Shown here: piece by piece, positions 15,110 to 24,271 of the stretch
Layout: every line of letters begins with the position of its first letter
Position numbering within the stretch: position 1 is the stretch's first letter
The notes under the pieces: model-generated
What the model saw: only the letters and a program-made list of their open reading frames with translations
The model's database searches: none
What the model was told of the DNA's origin: nothing
NCBI GenBank assembly: GCA_050954865.1
Contig: JBPBQN010000246.1
Span: forward strand, 1-40,734
Direction of reading: 5' to 3'
DNA: 40,734 nt
From: Mucilaginibacter_A sp050954865
GTDB taxonomy: Bacteria > Bacteroidota > Bacteroidia > Sphingobacteriales > Sphingobacteriaceae
Program-made: the position numbers and the translations under genes

Positions 15110-16084
15110 CTAATTTTCCCGCACCAGTAACATGTCCGCAAACTCAAACAACTGCGATTTTTGCATTTCAGGCAAGGGTAAATCCTGCAAACTTTGTGAA
15201 GCATTTTGCGCATAACGGTTCATTTCCTGTTCCGATTTTTCGCGGATTTTTAATTGATCAAATAGTTCCCTTACCGCTGATACTTTTTTTATCGGGTCAA
15301 AATTGGTGAGTTTTAACCAGTAATTTAACTCTTTAAGCTGATCTGGACCAGCTGTTTCCAAAGCTTTGATCAGCAAATACGTTTTTTTGTTGGATAAAAT
15401 ATCACCGCCAACTTGTTTGCCAAATTTTTCCGGATCACCATAAACATCCAGAATATCATCCTGCAACTGGAAAGCAATGCCCAAATCTTTACCAAAAGCA
15501 TAAATTAAATCTGCATCTTGTTTTTTGGCTCCGGCAATCAAAGCACCAATTTTTAAAGCTCCGCCTAAAACAACAGCTGTTTTTAAACGGATCATGTTGA
15601 TATAAGCCGGAATGTTTACGTGTGACTGTTGCTCAAAATTCATGTCCAGCTGCTGGCCTTCGCAAACAGCAATGGCCGTATCATTAAAAATTTCGAGCAC
15701 CGGCCGCAAAACCCGCTCATTTACCTGCATCATCAGTTTATAACCTTCCACCAGCATTGCATCTCCGGAAAGAATGCCTACGCTGGAGTTCCATTTTTCG
15801 TGAACAGTGGTTTTTCCTCTTCGTAACGGCGCATTATCCATAATGTCATCGTGCATCAACGTAAAATTATGGAATACTTCAATCGCAATTGCCGGATTAA
15901 TGGCCTGATAAATATCTCCGCCAAAAGCATCGCAACCCATCAAAAGCAGGGCAGGGCGCAGGCGTTTTCCGCCTAAATTCATCATATATTGCATTGGCTG
16001 GTAAAGCTCTGCCGGCTCGGCAGGATATTTTTTACCATCAATGGCTTCAATAATTATAGTTTGCAGTTGCTGTATAGAATACAT
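15110..16084 (-). CDS. Polyprenyl (all-trans) diphosphate synthase
   Basis: 324 residues; condenses isopentenyl diphosphate with allylic diphosphates to give the isoprenoid chain for quinones or carrier lipids. GGKRLRP (38-44), the first Asp-rich motif DDIMD (79-83) and the second DDILD (209-213) are intact, with QLQDD just before the latter. No bulky pair sits directly before the first motif in a way that would let me fix chain length. Last gene of a minus-strand run, 15 bases after RNase R. ATG start clear. Confidence 0.94.
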   Translation of the reverse strand: MYSIQQLQTIIIEAIDGKKYPAEPAELYQPMQYMMNLGGKRLRPALLLMGCDAFGGDIYQAINPAIAIEVFHNFTLMHDDIMDNAPLRRGKTTVHEKWNSSVGILSGDAMLVEGYKLMMQVNERVLRPVLEIFNDTAIAVCEGQQLDMNFEQQSHVNIPAYINMIRLKTAVVLGGALKIGALIAGAKKQDADLIYAFGKDLGIAFQLQDDILDVYGDPEKFGKQVGGDILSNKKTYLLIKALETAGPDQLKELNYWLKLTNFDPIKKVSAVRELFDQLKIREKSEQEMNRYAQNASQSLQDLPLPEMQKSQLFEFADMLLVREN

Positions 16085-16099
16085 AAAATTTGTTCCGGA

Positions 16100-18238
16100 T
16101 TATTGCTGAACTAATGAAAAGTCAATCTGTTTTTTGGTGAGATCAACACTTTTAACTTTAATTTGCACTTCATCTCCTAACTGGTAAACTTTCTTTTTCC
16201 GCTGACCAATAATTGCGTAATTTTTTTCATCCAAAGTATAAAAATCATCCGTAATATCACGTAGTCTGATCATACCTTCACACTTATTGGCTTCAATTTC
16301 CACATACATTCCCCATTCGGTAACGCCCGAAATTATACCAGTAAAAACAGTACCGATCTGGTTTTGCAGATATTCGGCCTGCTTGTATTTTACCGAAGCA
16401 CGTTCTGCATCAGCTGCTTTTTTCTCCATTTGAGAAGAATGCACGCTTAGTTTCTCGTAATCTTCTGCATTAACAGATTTACCACCTTCCAGATAATGCT
16501 CCAGCAAACGGTGCACCATCACATCCGGATAACGGCGGATTGGCGAAGTAAAATGCGTATAAAAATCAAAAGCCAAGCCGTAATGGCTCGTTTTTTTTGT
16601 GGTATAAACCGCTTTAGCCATTGAACGGATAGCCAGCTGCGTTAATACATTTTGCTCTTTTTTGCCTTCCACATCAGCCATTAAATGGTTGAGCGATTTA
16701 GCGATTTCTTTATCAGAACTGGTGTTAATTTTATAGCCAAAACGGGAAGCAAATTGCGCAAACGAAAGCAGATTATCTTCTTTTGGCGAATCGTGGGAAC
16801 GATAAACAAACGTCAGTTTACTTTTACCTTTGCCTTTTTTACCAATAAATTCTGCTACACGTCGGTTGGCCACCAACATAAAATCTTCAATCAGTTTGTG
16901 TGCATCTTTGCGTTCTTTAGTGTAAACGCCAAGCGGCTTGCCTTGCTCATCCAGTTTAAATTTTACTTCCGTGGTTTCAAAGCTGATGGCACCGTTTTTA
17001 AATTTCCGGTCGCGCAGTTTGTAAGCCAAATCATTCAGCAGCAAAATCTCTTTTACAAAATCTCCTTCTCTGGCTTCAATAATTTCTTGCACATCTTCAT
17101 AAGCAAATCTTCGATCAGAATGAATAATCGTTTTGCCAAACCATTCTGTTATAATCTGTGCATCGGCATCCATTTCAAACACTGCCGAAAAACACAATTT
17201 ATCTTCATTTGGGCGGAGGGAACATAAACCGTTGGATAATCTTTCCGGCAACATCGGGATCACGCGATCAACCAGATAAACGGAAGTTCCGCGTTCAAAA
17301 GCTTCTTTATCCAAAGGCGTTCCAGGCGTAACATAATGCGAAACATCGGCAATATGCACGCCAATTTCGTAATTGCCATTTTCCAGAAAGCGGAAAGAAA
17401 TCGCATCATCAAAATCTTTTGCATCAACTGGATCAATGGTGAAAGTGGTAATCGAACGAAAATCACGGCGTTTTTCAATTTCCTGTTCCGAAATCTGATC
17501 GCTGATTTCTTCAGCTTCATGCTCCACATCCGCAGGAAACGATAACGGAAAACCATATTCCGCCAAAATAGCGTTCATTTCCGTATTGTTTTCGCCTTGT
17601 TTACCCAGAATTTGCTTGATGCGACCAATTGGATTTTTGGCTTCCGGCGGCCAGTCCACAATCTCGGCAATGGCTTTGATACCATTTTGAGCACCGTTTA
17701 ATTCGGAAATTGGGATAAAAATATCACGCAGCATTTTACGGTCGTCCGGAATAAAAAATGCAAAACGTTCGCTCATTTTTACAATTCCCGAAAACTCCAT
17801 TTTTGCCCGCTGGATAATTTCAATTACTTCGCCTTCCTTGCGCTTGCCCTTGGATTTTCCGTAAACATATATTTTTACACGATCGCCGTGCAACGCATTT
17901 CGCAACTTACGCGGAGCCACGTAAATGTCTGATTCCGCTTCGTCATCCGTAATAATAAACGCCGAACCGTCCGCCGTTAAATCAACTTTTCCTTCTACAA
18001 AAGTCTTTAATTCAACCAGTTGGAAGTTTCCGCGCGATACTTCTTTTAGCGTACCATTTTTGGTCTCATCCAACAGGATCTCTAAAATCGTTTCCCGCGA
18101 TTCAGAATCACTGATGTTTAGCTTGCCAGAAACCTGTTTGTAATTATAAATTTGATTGCCATTTTCTTCAAAAACTTGTAGTACCATTTGGGTAAGTACC
18201 TGTTTTACAGAATGGCTGGTTTTATTTTTTGATGCCAT
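16100..18238 (-). CDS. rnr: Ribonuclease R
   Basis: 712 residues from ATG (MASKNKTSHS); a GTG 54 bases upstream gives a longer, less likely version. 3'-5' processive exoribonuclease degrading structured RNA. A winged-helix-like N-terminus is followed by cold-shock domains, the RNB catalytic domain with TIDPVDAKDFDDAIS (metal-binding aspartates) and VHIADVSHYV, then a C-terminal S1 domain (GTVFTGIISGVTEWGMYVEI). Start choice is supported by a TATCTTTA -7-like element 10 bases upstream. The codons for LKEVSR hold a perfect dispersed-motif core (18037-18048). Confidence 0.96.
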   Translation of the reverse strand: MASKNKTSHSVKQVLTQMVLQVFEENGNQIYNYKQVSGKLNISDSESRETILEILLDETKNGTLKEVSRGNFQLVELKTFVEGKVDLTADGSAFIITDDEAESDIYVAPRKLRNALHGDRVKIYVYGKSKGKRKEGEVIEIIQRAKMEFSGIVKMSERFAFFIPDDRKMLRDIFIPISELNGAQNGIKAIAEIVDWPPEAKNPIGRIKQILGKQGENNTEMNAILAEYGFPLSFPADVEHEAEEISDQISEQEIEKRRDFRSITTFTIDPVDAKDFDDAISFRFLENGNYEIGVHIADVSHYVTPGTPLDKEAFERGTSVYLVDRVIPMLPERLSNGLCSLRPNEDKLCFSAVFEMDADAQIITEWFGKTIIHSDRRFAYEDVQEIIEAREGDFVKEILLLNDLAYKLRDRKFKNGAISFETTEVKFKLDEQGKPLGVYTKERKDAHKLIEDFMLVANRRVAEFIGKKGKGKSKLTFVYRSHDSPKEDNLLSFAQFASRFGYKINTSSDKEIAKSLNHLMADVEGKKEQNVLTQLAIRSMAKAVYTTKKTSHYGLAFDFYTHFTSPIRRYPDVMVHRLLEHYLEGGKSVNAEDYEKLSVHSSQMEKKAADAERASVKYKQAEYLQNQIGTVFTGIISGVTEWGMYVEIEANKCEGMIRLRDITDDFYTLDEKNYAIIGQRKKKVYQLGDEVQIKVKSVDLTKKQIDFSLVQQ

Positions 18239-18247
18239 AAATAGTTG

Positions 18248-18255
18248 TAAAGATA
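18248..18255 (-). promoter_or_regulatory. Possible -7 element for rnr
   Basis: Minus-strand TATCTTTA, one base off TAnnTTTG, 9-10 bases before the chosen ATG. The identical sequence stands at a similar distance before mscL. Confidence 0.35.
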
Positions 18256-18297
18256 CAAGGATTTGGGCGGATAAAGTGTTTTGTAAAAACACGATTG

Positions 18298-20016
18298 TTA
18301 TTGCCCAGGTATCGAAGCGATTAGTTTTTGCGTGTAAGCTTCTTTTGGATGATGATAAATTTCTTCCGGATTGCCGGATTCTACAATTTCGCCTTTGTTC
18401 ATCACCAGCATCCGGTCGGCAATATGTTTTACCACCGCCAGATCGTGCGAAATAAAAATATAGGTGAGGTTAAATTCTCGCTGCAATTCTTTCAGTAAAT
18501 TTAAAACTTGCGCCTGCACTGAAACATCCAAAGCCGAAACGGATTCATCACAAATCAAAAATTCGGGCTGCAAAGCCAGCGCGCGTGCAATTACGATGCG
18601 TTGCCGCTGACCGCCCGAAAACTCGTGCGGATAACGGTTAAAATGTTCGGGCAATAAATTTACACGCCCCAACAGTTCTAAAACTTTCTTTTTTCGTTGC
18701 TGTGGATCGGCATGAAGATTATGCACCGTCATCGGTTCTAAAATAGCGTTTCCAGCAGTTTGTTTTGGGTTGAGCGAGGAATACGGATCCTGAAAAACCA
18801 GCTGCATTTTCCTCCGCATACGGCGCATTTCGTTGGGTGGAAGCGTTAACAGATCCTGGTTTTTAAAAATAATTTTGCCGGAAGTAGGTTCAATTAGTCG
18901 GATCAAACTTCTGCCCAAAGTAGATTTTCCGCAGCCGGATTCGCCAACCAAACCCAGCGTTTCTCCCGGAAAAACCTGAAAGCTAACGTTGTGTACTGCT
19001 TTTACCGCTTGTTTTTTAGGCTGAAAAAAACCACTTTTTACCGGAAACCAGGTGTTCAGGTTTTTAACTTCTAACAGCGGTTCCTGCTGATACTTCTTTT
19101 GCCGGTCGTTTTTTTCATCGTCAGTTAAAACATAACGCTGGCGGATTTCCTGTATACTTAAACCCGATGGCAAAATTGTGCCTTGCTGGTCAATCTTCAA
19201 AAAATCACTGATAACCGGTAATTTTTTCAATTGAAAATTAGGCGAAGGTCGGCAAGCCAGCAAACCTTGCGTGTAAGGATGCTGCGGATTGGCGAAAATT
19301 TGTTCTGTTTTTGCCTGTTCTACCACACGGCCTTTATACATCACCAGCACTTCATCGGCAATTTCGCGGATTACGCCCAAATCATGCGAAATAAAAATCA
19401 AACTGCTTTTGCGGTCGTTTTTGATCCGCAACAACAACTCTATAATGGATTTTTGTACTGTTACATCCAGCGCTGTAGTTGGCTCATCAGCAATCAAAAT
19501 TTCCGGGTTGCAACTCAATGCCATAGCAATCATTACGCGCTGTTTTTGTCCGCCCGAAATCTGGTGCGGATAAAGTCCAAAAATAGCTTCCGGCCGTGGC
19601 AGTTGCACTTCGTTAAAAAGTTGAATGGTGCGAACTTTTGCTTCTTTTTTAGAAACTTTCAAGTGAAGGATAATCGCTTCTGTCACCTGATAACCACACG
19701 TTAAAACCGGATTTAACGAAGTCATCGGTTCCTGGAAAATCATGCCAATGCGGTTGCCACGATAAGTTTGCATTTCGACTTCCGGTAATTTTAATAAATC
19801 ATTGTCATTCAGTAGTATCTGGCCTTTAATCTGTGTGTTTTCTTTATCTAAAAGACGCATTAAAGCCAGTGAAGTTACTGATTTTCCGGAGCCGGATTCT
19901 CCCACAATTCCTAACACTTTGCCAGGTTGCAATTCAAACGATACTTCTTTTACCGCCTCAAATTTGGTGTTGCCAGTTCCAAAAATTACCTGCAAACGAT
20001 CAACTTTTAAACGCAT
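18298..20016 (-). CDS. Fused DppD-DppF-like ABC transporter ATP-binding protein
   Basis: 572 residues with two complete ABC ATPase domains of the dipeptide/oligopeptide/nickel family. Domain 1 (about 1-260): GESGSGKS, QISGGQKQRVMIAMAL, LIADEPTTALD. Domain 2 (about 310-572): GESGCGKS, EFSGGQRQRIVIARAL, LICDESVSALD. Both halves carry the MTSLNP/YSSLNP segment typical of peptide importers. It would energise a DppB/DppC-type permease, but no permease or binding protein lies in the window. Three bases separate it from the exonuclease gene, so they are co-transcribed. A dispersed-motif core is in the codons for AVKEVSF (19941-19952). Confidence 0.94.
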   Translation of the reverse strand: MRLKVDRLQVIFGTGNTKFEAVKEVSFELQPGKVLGIVGESGSGKSVTSLALMRLLDKENTQIKGQILLNDNDLLKLPEVEMQTYRGNRIGMIFQEPMTSLNPVLTCGYQVTEAIILHLKVSKKEAKVRTIQLFNEVQLPRPEAIFGLYPHQISGGQKQRVMIAMALSCNPEILIADEPTTALDVTVQKSIIELLLRIKNDRKSSLIFISHDLGVIREIADEVLVMYKGRVVEQAKTEQIFANPQHPYTQGLLACRPSPNFQLKKLPVISDFLKIDQQGTILPSGLSIQEIRQRYVLTDDEKNDRQKKYQQEPLLEVKNLNTWFPVKSGFFQPKKQAVKAVHNVSFQVFPGETLGLVGESGCGKSTLGRSLIRLIEPTSGKIIFKNQDLLTLPPNEMRRMRRKMQLVFQDPYSSLNPKQTAGNAILEPMTVHNLHADPQQRKKKVLELLGRVNLLPEHFNRYPHEFSGGQRQRIVIARALALQPEFLICDESVSALDVSVQAQVLNLLKELQREFNLTYIFISHDLAVVKHIADRMLVMNKGEIVESGNPEEIYHHPKEAYTQKLIASIPGQ

Positions 20017-20019
20017 CGT

Positions 20020-20727
20020 TTAATCAATATAAGTGATGTTTTCTTCGGAAATCAAATCTTCATTCCTGTATCTTCGGATCAGTTGGGCTGTGGTAATCAC
20101 ATCTTTCTGACAATAAATTTTGATGCGTTCCGGATCATTTTCTTCCCAGTAAACATAGCGTACCGCACTGCCGTCAATATCATCTTTCGGTGTAGGAATG
20201 TTAAAAATTGCCGCTAGCAAACTCAGCGAAGTAAAGTTTTTATGATCGCCAAATTTCCACAGTTCCATCGTATCCAAATGGTTCACTTCCCAAGGTTTTT
20301 TTCCGAAAGTTTGCAGTTGCGGCGGAATGTTGATGCCGTTGATCAGCATCCTTCTGCATAAATACGGGAAATCAAACTCTTTGCCGTTGTGCGCACAAAG
20401 AATTTGGTTTGCAGGACGTTTGTTCAGCATCGCTGCAAAATCTTCCAGCAAATCAAGCTCCTCCAAACAGCAATAAGATTTAATCCGAAGCGAAACACTT
20501 TCTCCCGAAGTAAAAATCCCGGCCGAAATGCACACGATTTTACCAAACTCGGCCCAAATTCCGGCACGTTCATAAAAATCTGCTGCCGAAATTTCTTTGC
20601 GCTGGTAAGCCGTTTTATGTTCCCACAACTCCTGGAAACGCACCGGAACGTCTGCATAATTCCGGTATTGGGGCACGGTTTCAATATCGATAATCAATAA
20701 ATTTTGTAGGTCAAACTGTTCCAGCAT
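20020..20727 (-). CDS. 3'-5' exonuclease, PolB-exonuclease-like (DEDDy)
   Basis: 235 residues. IIDIETVP (12-19) gives the first Asp-x-Glu, CAHNGKEFDFPYLCRR the second acidic motif, and YCQKDVITTAQL the last, with Tyr and Asp in DEDDy spacing. This fits the predicted 3'-5' exonuclease family related to the PolB proofreading domain (DNA_pol_B_exo2). It is not fused to a polymerase, so a repair or nucleic-acid turnover role is inferred. The ATG directly abuts a dispersed-motif copy, with no room for a normal leader between them. Confidence 0.88.
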   Translation of the reverse strand: MLEQFDLQNLLIIDIETVPQYRNYADVPVRFQELWEHKTAYQRKEISAADFYERAGIWAEFGKIVCISAGIFTSGESVSLRIKSYCCLEELDLLEDFAAMLNKRPANQILCAHNGKEFDFPYLCRRMLINGINIPPQLQTFGKKPWEVNHLDTMELWKFGDHKNFTSLSLLAAIFNIPTPKDDIDGSAVRYVYWEENDPERIKIYCQKDVITTAQLIRRYRNEDLISEENITYID

Positions 20728-20741
20728 ATACTTCTTTTATC
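20727..20741 (-). repeat. Dispersed motif copy abutting an exonuclease start codon
   Basis: Core 20728-20739 (GAAG type). On the transcript it reads GATAAAAGAAGTAT directly followed by ATG, so its purine-rich AGAAG lies where a ribosome-binding site would be. Confidence 0.85.
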
Positions 20742-20759
20742 GATGTTTTTTGGGATGCG

Positions 20760-22016
20760 TTAACGTAAACTTTTGGTCGAATTAAGTAAATGATAACCAA
20801 CCAATTCTTCATACCGGCTACCGGTTCTTCTGAAATAAACCAGAAACTGATAATCGTTTTCGGTTTCAAAATGACCTCCGTCAATGGCCGTTTGATCGGT
20901 TTCGTTCTTCGTTTTCAACACGTAATGATAATCATAAACGCCTTGTTTCAAGTATAAATCTGTATAAAAATTACCTTTGCTGGCATCATATAGCATCTTG
21001 CTGCTTTCATCCAAATGGTAATCGTTAAATTTTCCGGTGATAAAAACAGCATCGTTCGGGTTCGGCGGAGAATAATTTAAGTTGAAGTAAACATGCGCAT
21101 AATCTGCATCCGTTTGCGGGTTGCGGCCATCATAATTCAGAATAAAAAATTTGCCGTCGTTATCGTACTGAAAAGTGTAGTTAGGCTGATCTAAAGTTCT
21201 GTCATTCAATAACATAACGGTATTAATAGAATCTCGATAAATCTTGGAAATATGTTCTCCGCCGGATAATAATGTGCGCAAATCAAACCTTCTGAACTCG
21301 TTTCCGCCGGCAAAATCATTCGTCTGGAAATCATTAAATTGCAGCAATGCGCCTTGCACAAACTGTGGAGTGGTGTTCATCGAACTGACATCCGAACGGC
21401 CGTTCTGCATGATCAGCGTTCTAACTTCTGCATAAGGATTTTGAACCGGCAAAGCAGAAAGATCAACACTAAAATTGATTTTTTGGTTGGTTGTTCGGTT
21501 AACAACCTGGTTGGATGGTACAATTCCGACAGCCAAACCGGCTTTCTGATCAACCACATAAAACTGCCGCGTTAAAACTGGTTCGGCAGCATTTCCTTCG
21601 GGATAAACTTTTAACAAATAATTTCCGGAAACTTTTGGAATGATGTTGTAATTAGGCAACGTGAGCTGGTAATGCGTATATTTTTGTTTGGTGTTGAAGG
21701 AGTAGCGGTAATCCATCACGCGGTCTTCTGTAAAACTTTGCAGGTATTCTGAAGGCGAAAGTCCGGAAGGTTTCCAGTCCGCATCACAATGAATAATGGT
21801 GTAATAATAGTTTTTTGTTCCGCCGTTCAGATCATCAAAACTCAGCAACAAAACATCATTGGTGCGCAAACCAATAATTGGAAATGAATTCTCCTGCTGA
21901 CTATTATACAACTCAACGGTTTTTATATTAGTTTGATAAACAGCATTTTGATAACTTGTTTGTGCACAAAGAATTTGGGTGGATAAAAGAAGTATCAGCA
22001 AGATTTTATATTTCAT
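20760..22016 (-). CDS. DUF5103 protein, type IX secretion plug-like
   Basis: 418 residues from ATG; a TTG one codon earlier is unlikely. Signal peptide about 1-19 (KILLILLLSTQILCAQ). The mature part is beta-rich, with FDDLNGGTKNYYYTIIHCDADW and SNQVVNRTTNQKINFSVD blocks characteristic of DUF5103, the family of the Plug protein that closes the SprA translocon of Flavobacterium johnsoniae. Periplasmic or outer-membrane-associated role in T9SS is inferred from the family. Two dispersed-motif copies are embedded: in the signal peptide (21982-21996) and in DAVFITG (21039-21053), both exact 15-mers. Confidence 0.88.
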   Translation of the reverse strand: MKYKILLILLLSTQILCAQTSYQNAVYQTNIKTVELYNSQQENSFPIIGLRTNDVLLLSFDDLNGGTKNYYYTIIHCDADWKPSGLSPSEYLQSFTEDRVMDYRYSFNTKQKYTHYQLTLPNYNIIPKVSGNYLLKVYPEGNAAEPVLTRQFYVVDQKAGLAVGIVPSNQVVNRTTNQKINFSVDLSALPVQNPYAEVRTLIMQNGRSDVSSMNTTPQFVQGALLQFNDFQTNDFAGGNEFRRFDLRTLLSGGEHISKIYRDSINTVMLLNDRTLDQPNYTFQYDNDGKFFILNYDGRNPQTDADYAHVYFNLNYSPPNPNDAVFITGKFNDYHLDESSKMLYDASKGNFYTDLYLKQGVYDYHYVLKTKNETDQTAIDGGHFETENDYQFLVYFRRTGSRYEELVGYHLLNSTKSLR

Positions 22017-22086
22017 CAATTTTCTTTTAAATGATCAGGATGCAAATAAAAAGCATAAATAATGGTTTATGGAACTAGATAAAACT

Positions 22087-22120
22087 AAAAAATCCTGTAA
22101 CATAAATTACAGGATTTTTT
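22087..22120 (-). terminator. Intrinsic terminator after the ABC-F gene
   Basis: A perfect 14-bp stem (AAAAAATCCTGTAA with its complement) and 6-base loop, T-run on the minus strand, 27 bases after the ABC-F stop. It also separates that gene from the plug-like gene. Confidence 0.92.
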
Positions 22121-22132
22121 CAATTTTTTACC

Positions 22133-22147
22133 GGTAAAAACAGTATC
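22133..22147 (+). repeat. Dispersed motif copy overlapping the ABC-F stop
   Basis: Perfect core 22135-22146 (ACAG type); its final C is the last base of the TAG stop codon read on the minus strand. Confidence 0.88.
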
Positions 22148-24072
22148 TACTTTTCTTCCATTTCCAGAATCTGATCGGCCAGGATTTCCCATTTCTCCTG
22201 CTGCTGTTTAAGTTCCTGCTGCTTTTGCTTGATGTTTTTGTTCACTTCCTGCAAGCGGTTTTGCTGCTTGTAAATTTTATCGTCCGATAGTTCTGCCTCC
22301 AGTTGCTTGATGGATTTTTCCAGTTCCGCAATTTTTTGTTCCATACCAGATAAATCCTGGTTCAGTTTTTTTAAAGCTTTGGATTTATCTTCAGTTGGTT
22401 GTTTAACGGCAACTGTTTCCTTTTTTACTTCTTTTTTGGGTTGAGAAGCGACGGGCGCAGTTTTAGCTTCCAATTTGCGTTTAGCTTGCCAGATTTCGTA
22501 TTCCGCATACGTTCCGGGATAAACTTTAATTTGCTGATCTTCAATAAACCAGATTTTATTGGCGATGTTATCCAGGAAAAACCTGTCGTGAGATACTGCA
22601 ATCACCGTTCCTTCATATTGCTGTATCGCTTGAATCAGAATATTTACCGAAGCAATATCCAGGTGATTGGTCGGCTCATCCAGAATCAAAAAGTTGGCAT
22701 CCGCAGTTAACGCTTTGGCCAGTGCCACACGCGATTTTTCTCCTCCGGAAAGCACTTTGATTTTTTTGAAAACATCATCACCGGTAAACAAAAATGAACC
22801 TAAAATGGAGCGTAATTCTGTTTCGTTATGTTTTGGAGCGAAGGATTGCAACTCCTGCAAAATTTCGCTATCTAAGTGCAAAGCTTCTAATTGGTGCTGT
22901 GCAAAAAAGGTTTGTGTAACGTTGTAACCAGTATCGCTTTTGCCTTCAAACTCTTTATCAGCTCCGGCAATAATGCGCAAAATGGTAGATTTCCCGCGAC
23001 CGTTTGCGCCGATCAATGCAATTTTATCACCTTTTTCGATAATGGCGTGTGCATCTTCAACAATATCAATAGTCGGATATTTTTTAGTTAAGTTTTCTAT
23101 GTTAATAACATGACGGCCAGACTGTTTGGAAAAACGGAAACTGAAATTTACCGACGGATTATCATCATCCACATCTTCCACACGTTCCAGTTTATCTAAA
23201 GCTTTGATACGCGATTGCGCCATTTTTGCTTTAGAAGCTTTGGCACGGAAACGTTCAATCAAGCGTTCTTCCTGTTTAATTTTGGCCTGCTGGTTTTTAA
23301 ATTCTCCCTTCTGAATTTCGCCGCGCAACTCTTTTTCTTCTACATAAAAAGAATAGTTGCCAGCGTAAACATTCAGCTTTCCTTTGCGGGATTCTACTGT
23401 TTTGTTGATTACTTTATCTAAAAACCATCTATCGTGAGAAACGATTACCACCGCACCTTCAAAACCTCTTAAATAATCCTCCAGCCATTGTATAGAAGGT
23501 AAATCCAGGTGATTGGTTGGCTCATCCAGTAGTAAAATATCTGGGGCCTGTAATAATATTTTGGCCAGCATCACACGCATGCGCCATCCACCCGAAAACG
23601 TGCTTAGTTTACGCTGCGTTTCTGCTTCGCCAAAACCTAAACCAGCTAAAATTTCGTGTGCTTTATACTCGATATTGTAACCATCCAAAGCTTCAAACTC
23701 GCTTTGTTTATCACTTAATTTATGTAAAACATCTTCCGAATAATCGGTTTCCAGTTTTTTCAGCAAGTCCTCAATTTCATCATGCAATTGGTTTTGGCGA
23801 GCGAAAGCTTCCATGGCCACATGTAAAATACTTTTATCAGAAGCGTAAGAAAGTAAATCCTGGTTTAAGTAGCCGATAGACAGCTCTTTAGATTTCGAAA
23901 TGGTGCCGGAAGTAGCTTTCAGATCGCCTACAATCAGCTTCAGCAACGTAGTTTTGCCGGTTCCGTTGGCGCCAATCAAACCAATTTTTTCACCCGGTTT
24001 AATGTGCCAGTTGGCTTCATCATATAAGGCCCGCGAGCCGATTTCGTAAGTTAAATCATTAATTGCAATCAT
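22147..24072 (-). CDS. ABC-F family ATPase (ribosome-associated type)
   Basis: 641 residues, two ABC domains without membrane spans. Walker A motifs GANGTGKTT (about 35-43) and GANGRGKST (about 355), signatures STFSGGWRMR and VLSGGEKSR, Walker B LLLDEPTNHLD and LILDEPTNHLD, and a charged inter-domain linker containing KGEFKNQQAKIKQEERLIER. The C-terminal ~110 residues form a Lys/Glu/Gln-rich coiled coil. ABC-F proteins act on the ribosome to relieve stalling; some confer antibiotic resistance, but this looks like the housekeeping Uup/YdiF type. Single gene with its own terminator and a -7-like element. Confidence 0.95.
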   Translation of the reverse strand: MIAINDLTYEIGSRALYDEANWHIKPGEKIGLIGANGTGKTTLLKLIVGDLKATSGTISKSKELSIGYLNQDLLSYASDKSILHVAMEAFARQNQLHDEIEDLLKKLETDYSEDVLHKLSDKQSEFEALDGYNIEYKAHEILAGLGFGEAETQRKLSTFSGGWRMRVMLAKILLQAPDILLLDEPTNHLDLPSIQWLEDYLRGFEGAVVIVSHDRWFLDKVINKTVESRKGKLNVYAGNYSFYVEEKELRGEIQKGEFKNQQAKIKQEERLIERFRAKASKAKMAQSRIKALDKLERVEDVDDDNPSVNFSFRFSKQSGRHVINIENLTKKYPTIDIVEDAHAIIEKGDKIALIGANGRGKSTILRIIAGADKEFEGKSDTGYNVTQTFFAQHQLEALHLDSEILQELQSFAPKHNETELRSILGSFLFTGDDVFKKIKVLSGGEKSRVALAKALTADANFLILDEPTNHLDIASVNILIQAIQQYEGTVIAVSHDRFFLDNIANKIWFIEDQQIKVYPGTYAEYEIWQAKRKLEAKTAPVASQPKKEVKKETVAVKQPTEDKSKALKKLNQDLSGMEQKIAELEKSIKQLEAELSDDKIYKQQNRLQEVNKNIKQKQQELKQQQEKWEILADQILEMEEK

Positions 24073-24077
24073 TGCCG

Positions 24078-24085
24078 CGAAGTTA
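24078..24085 (-). promoter_or_regulatory. Possible -7 element for the ABC-F gene
   Basis: Minus-strand TAACTTCG, 5-6 bases before the ATG; same TAnnTTCG variant as before the flippase gene. Confidence 0.3.
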
Positions 24086-24271
24086 TGATTTGTAAGCCAG
24101 AATCTACGAAAAACCTGTGTAAAAGATATTGGAATTTAAGTTGTTTATGACAATCACATAGAACAAATTCTTCAATATTGTAGTTGAAATTGTAAAAGAT
24201 TATGATTTTAGGCAAGAGTTGTAAATTATAAATTCATAATCGAAATTTCAGTAATACCTAAATAAAGTGAA

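Noticed and set aside
18239..18292. GTG start adding 18 residues to RNase R
   Set aside because: The extension overlaps a probable promoter and the ATG gives a usual RNase R N-terminus.
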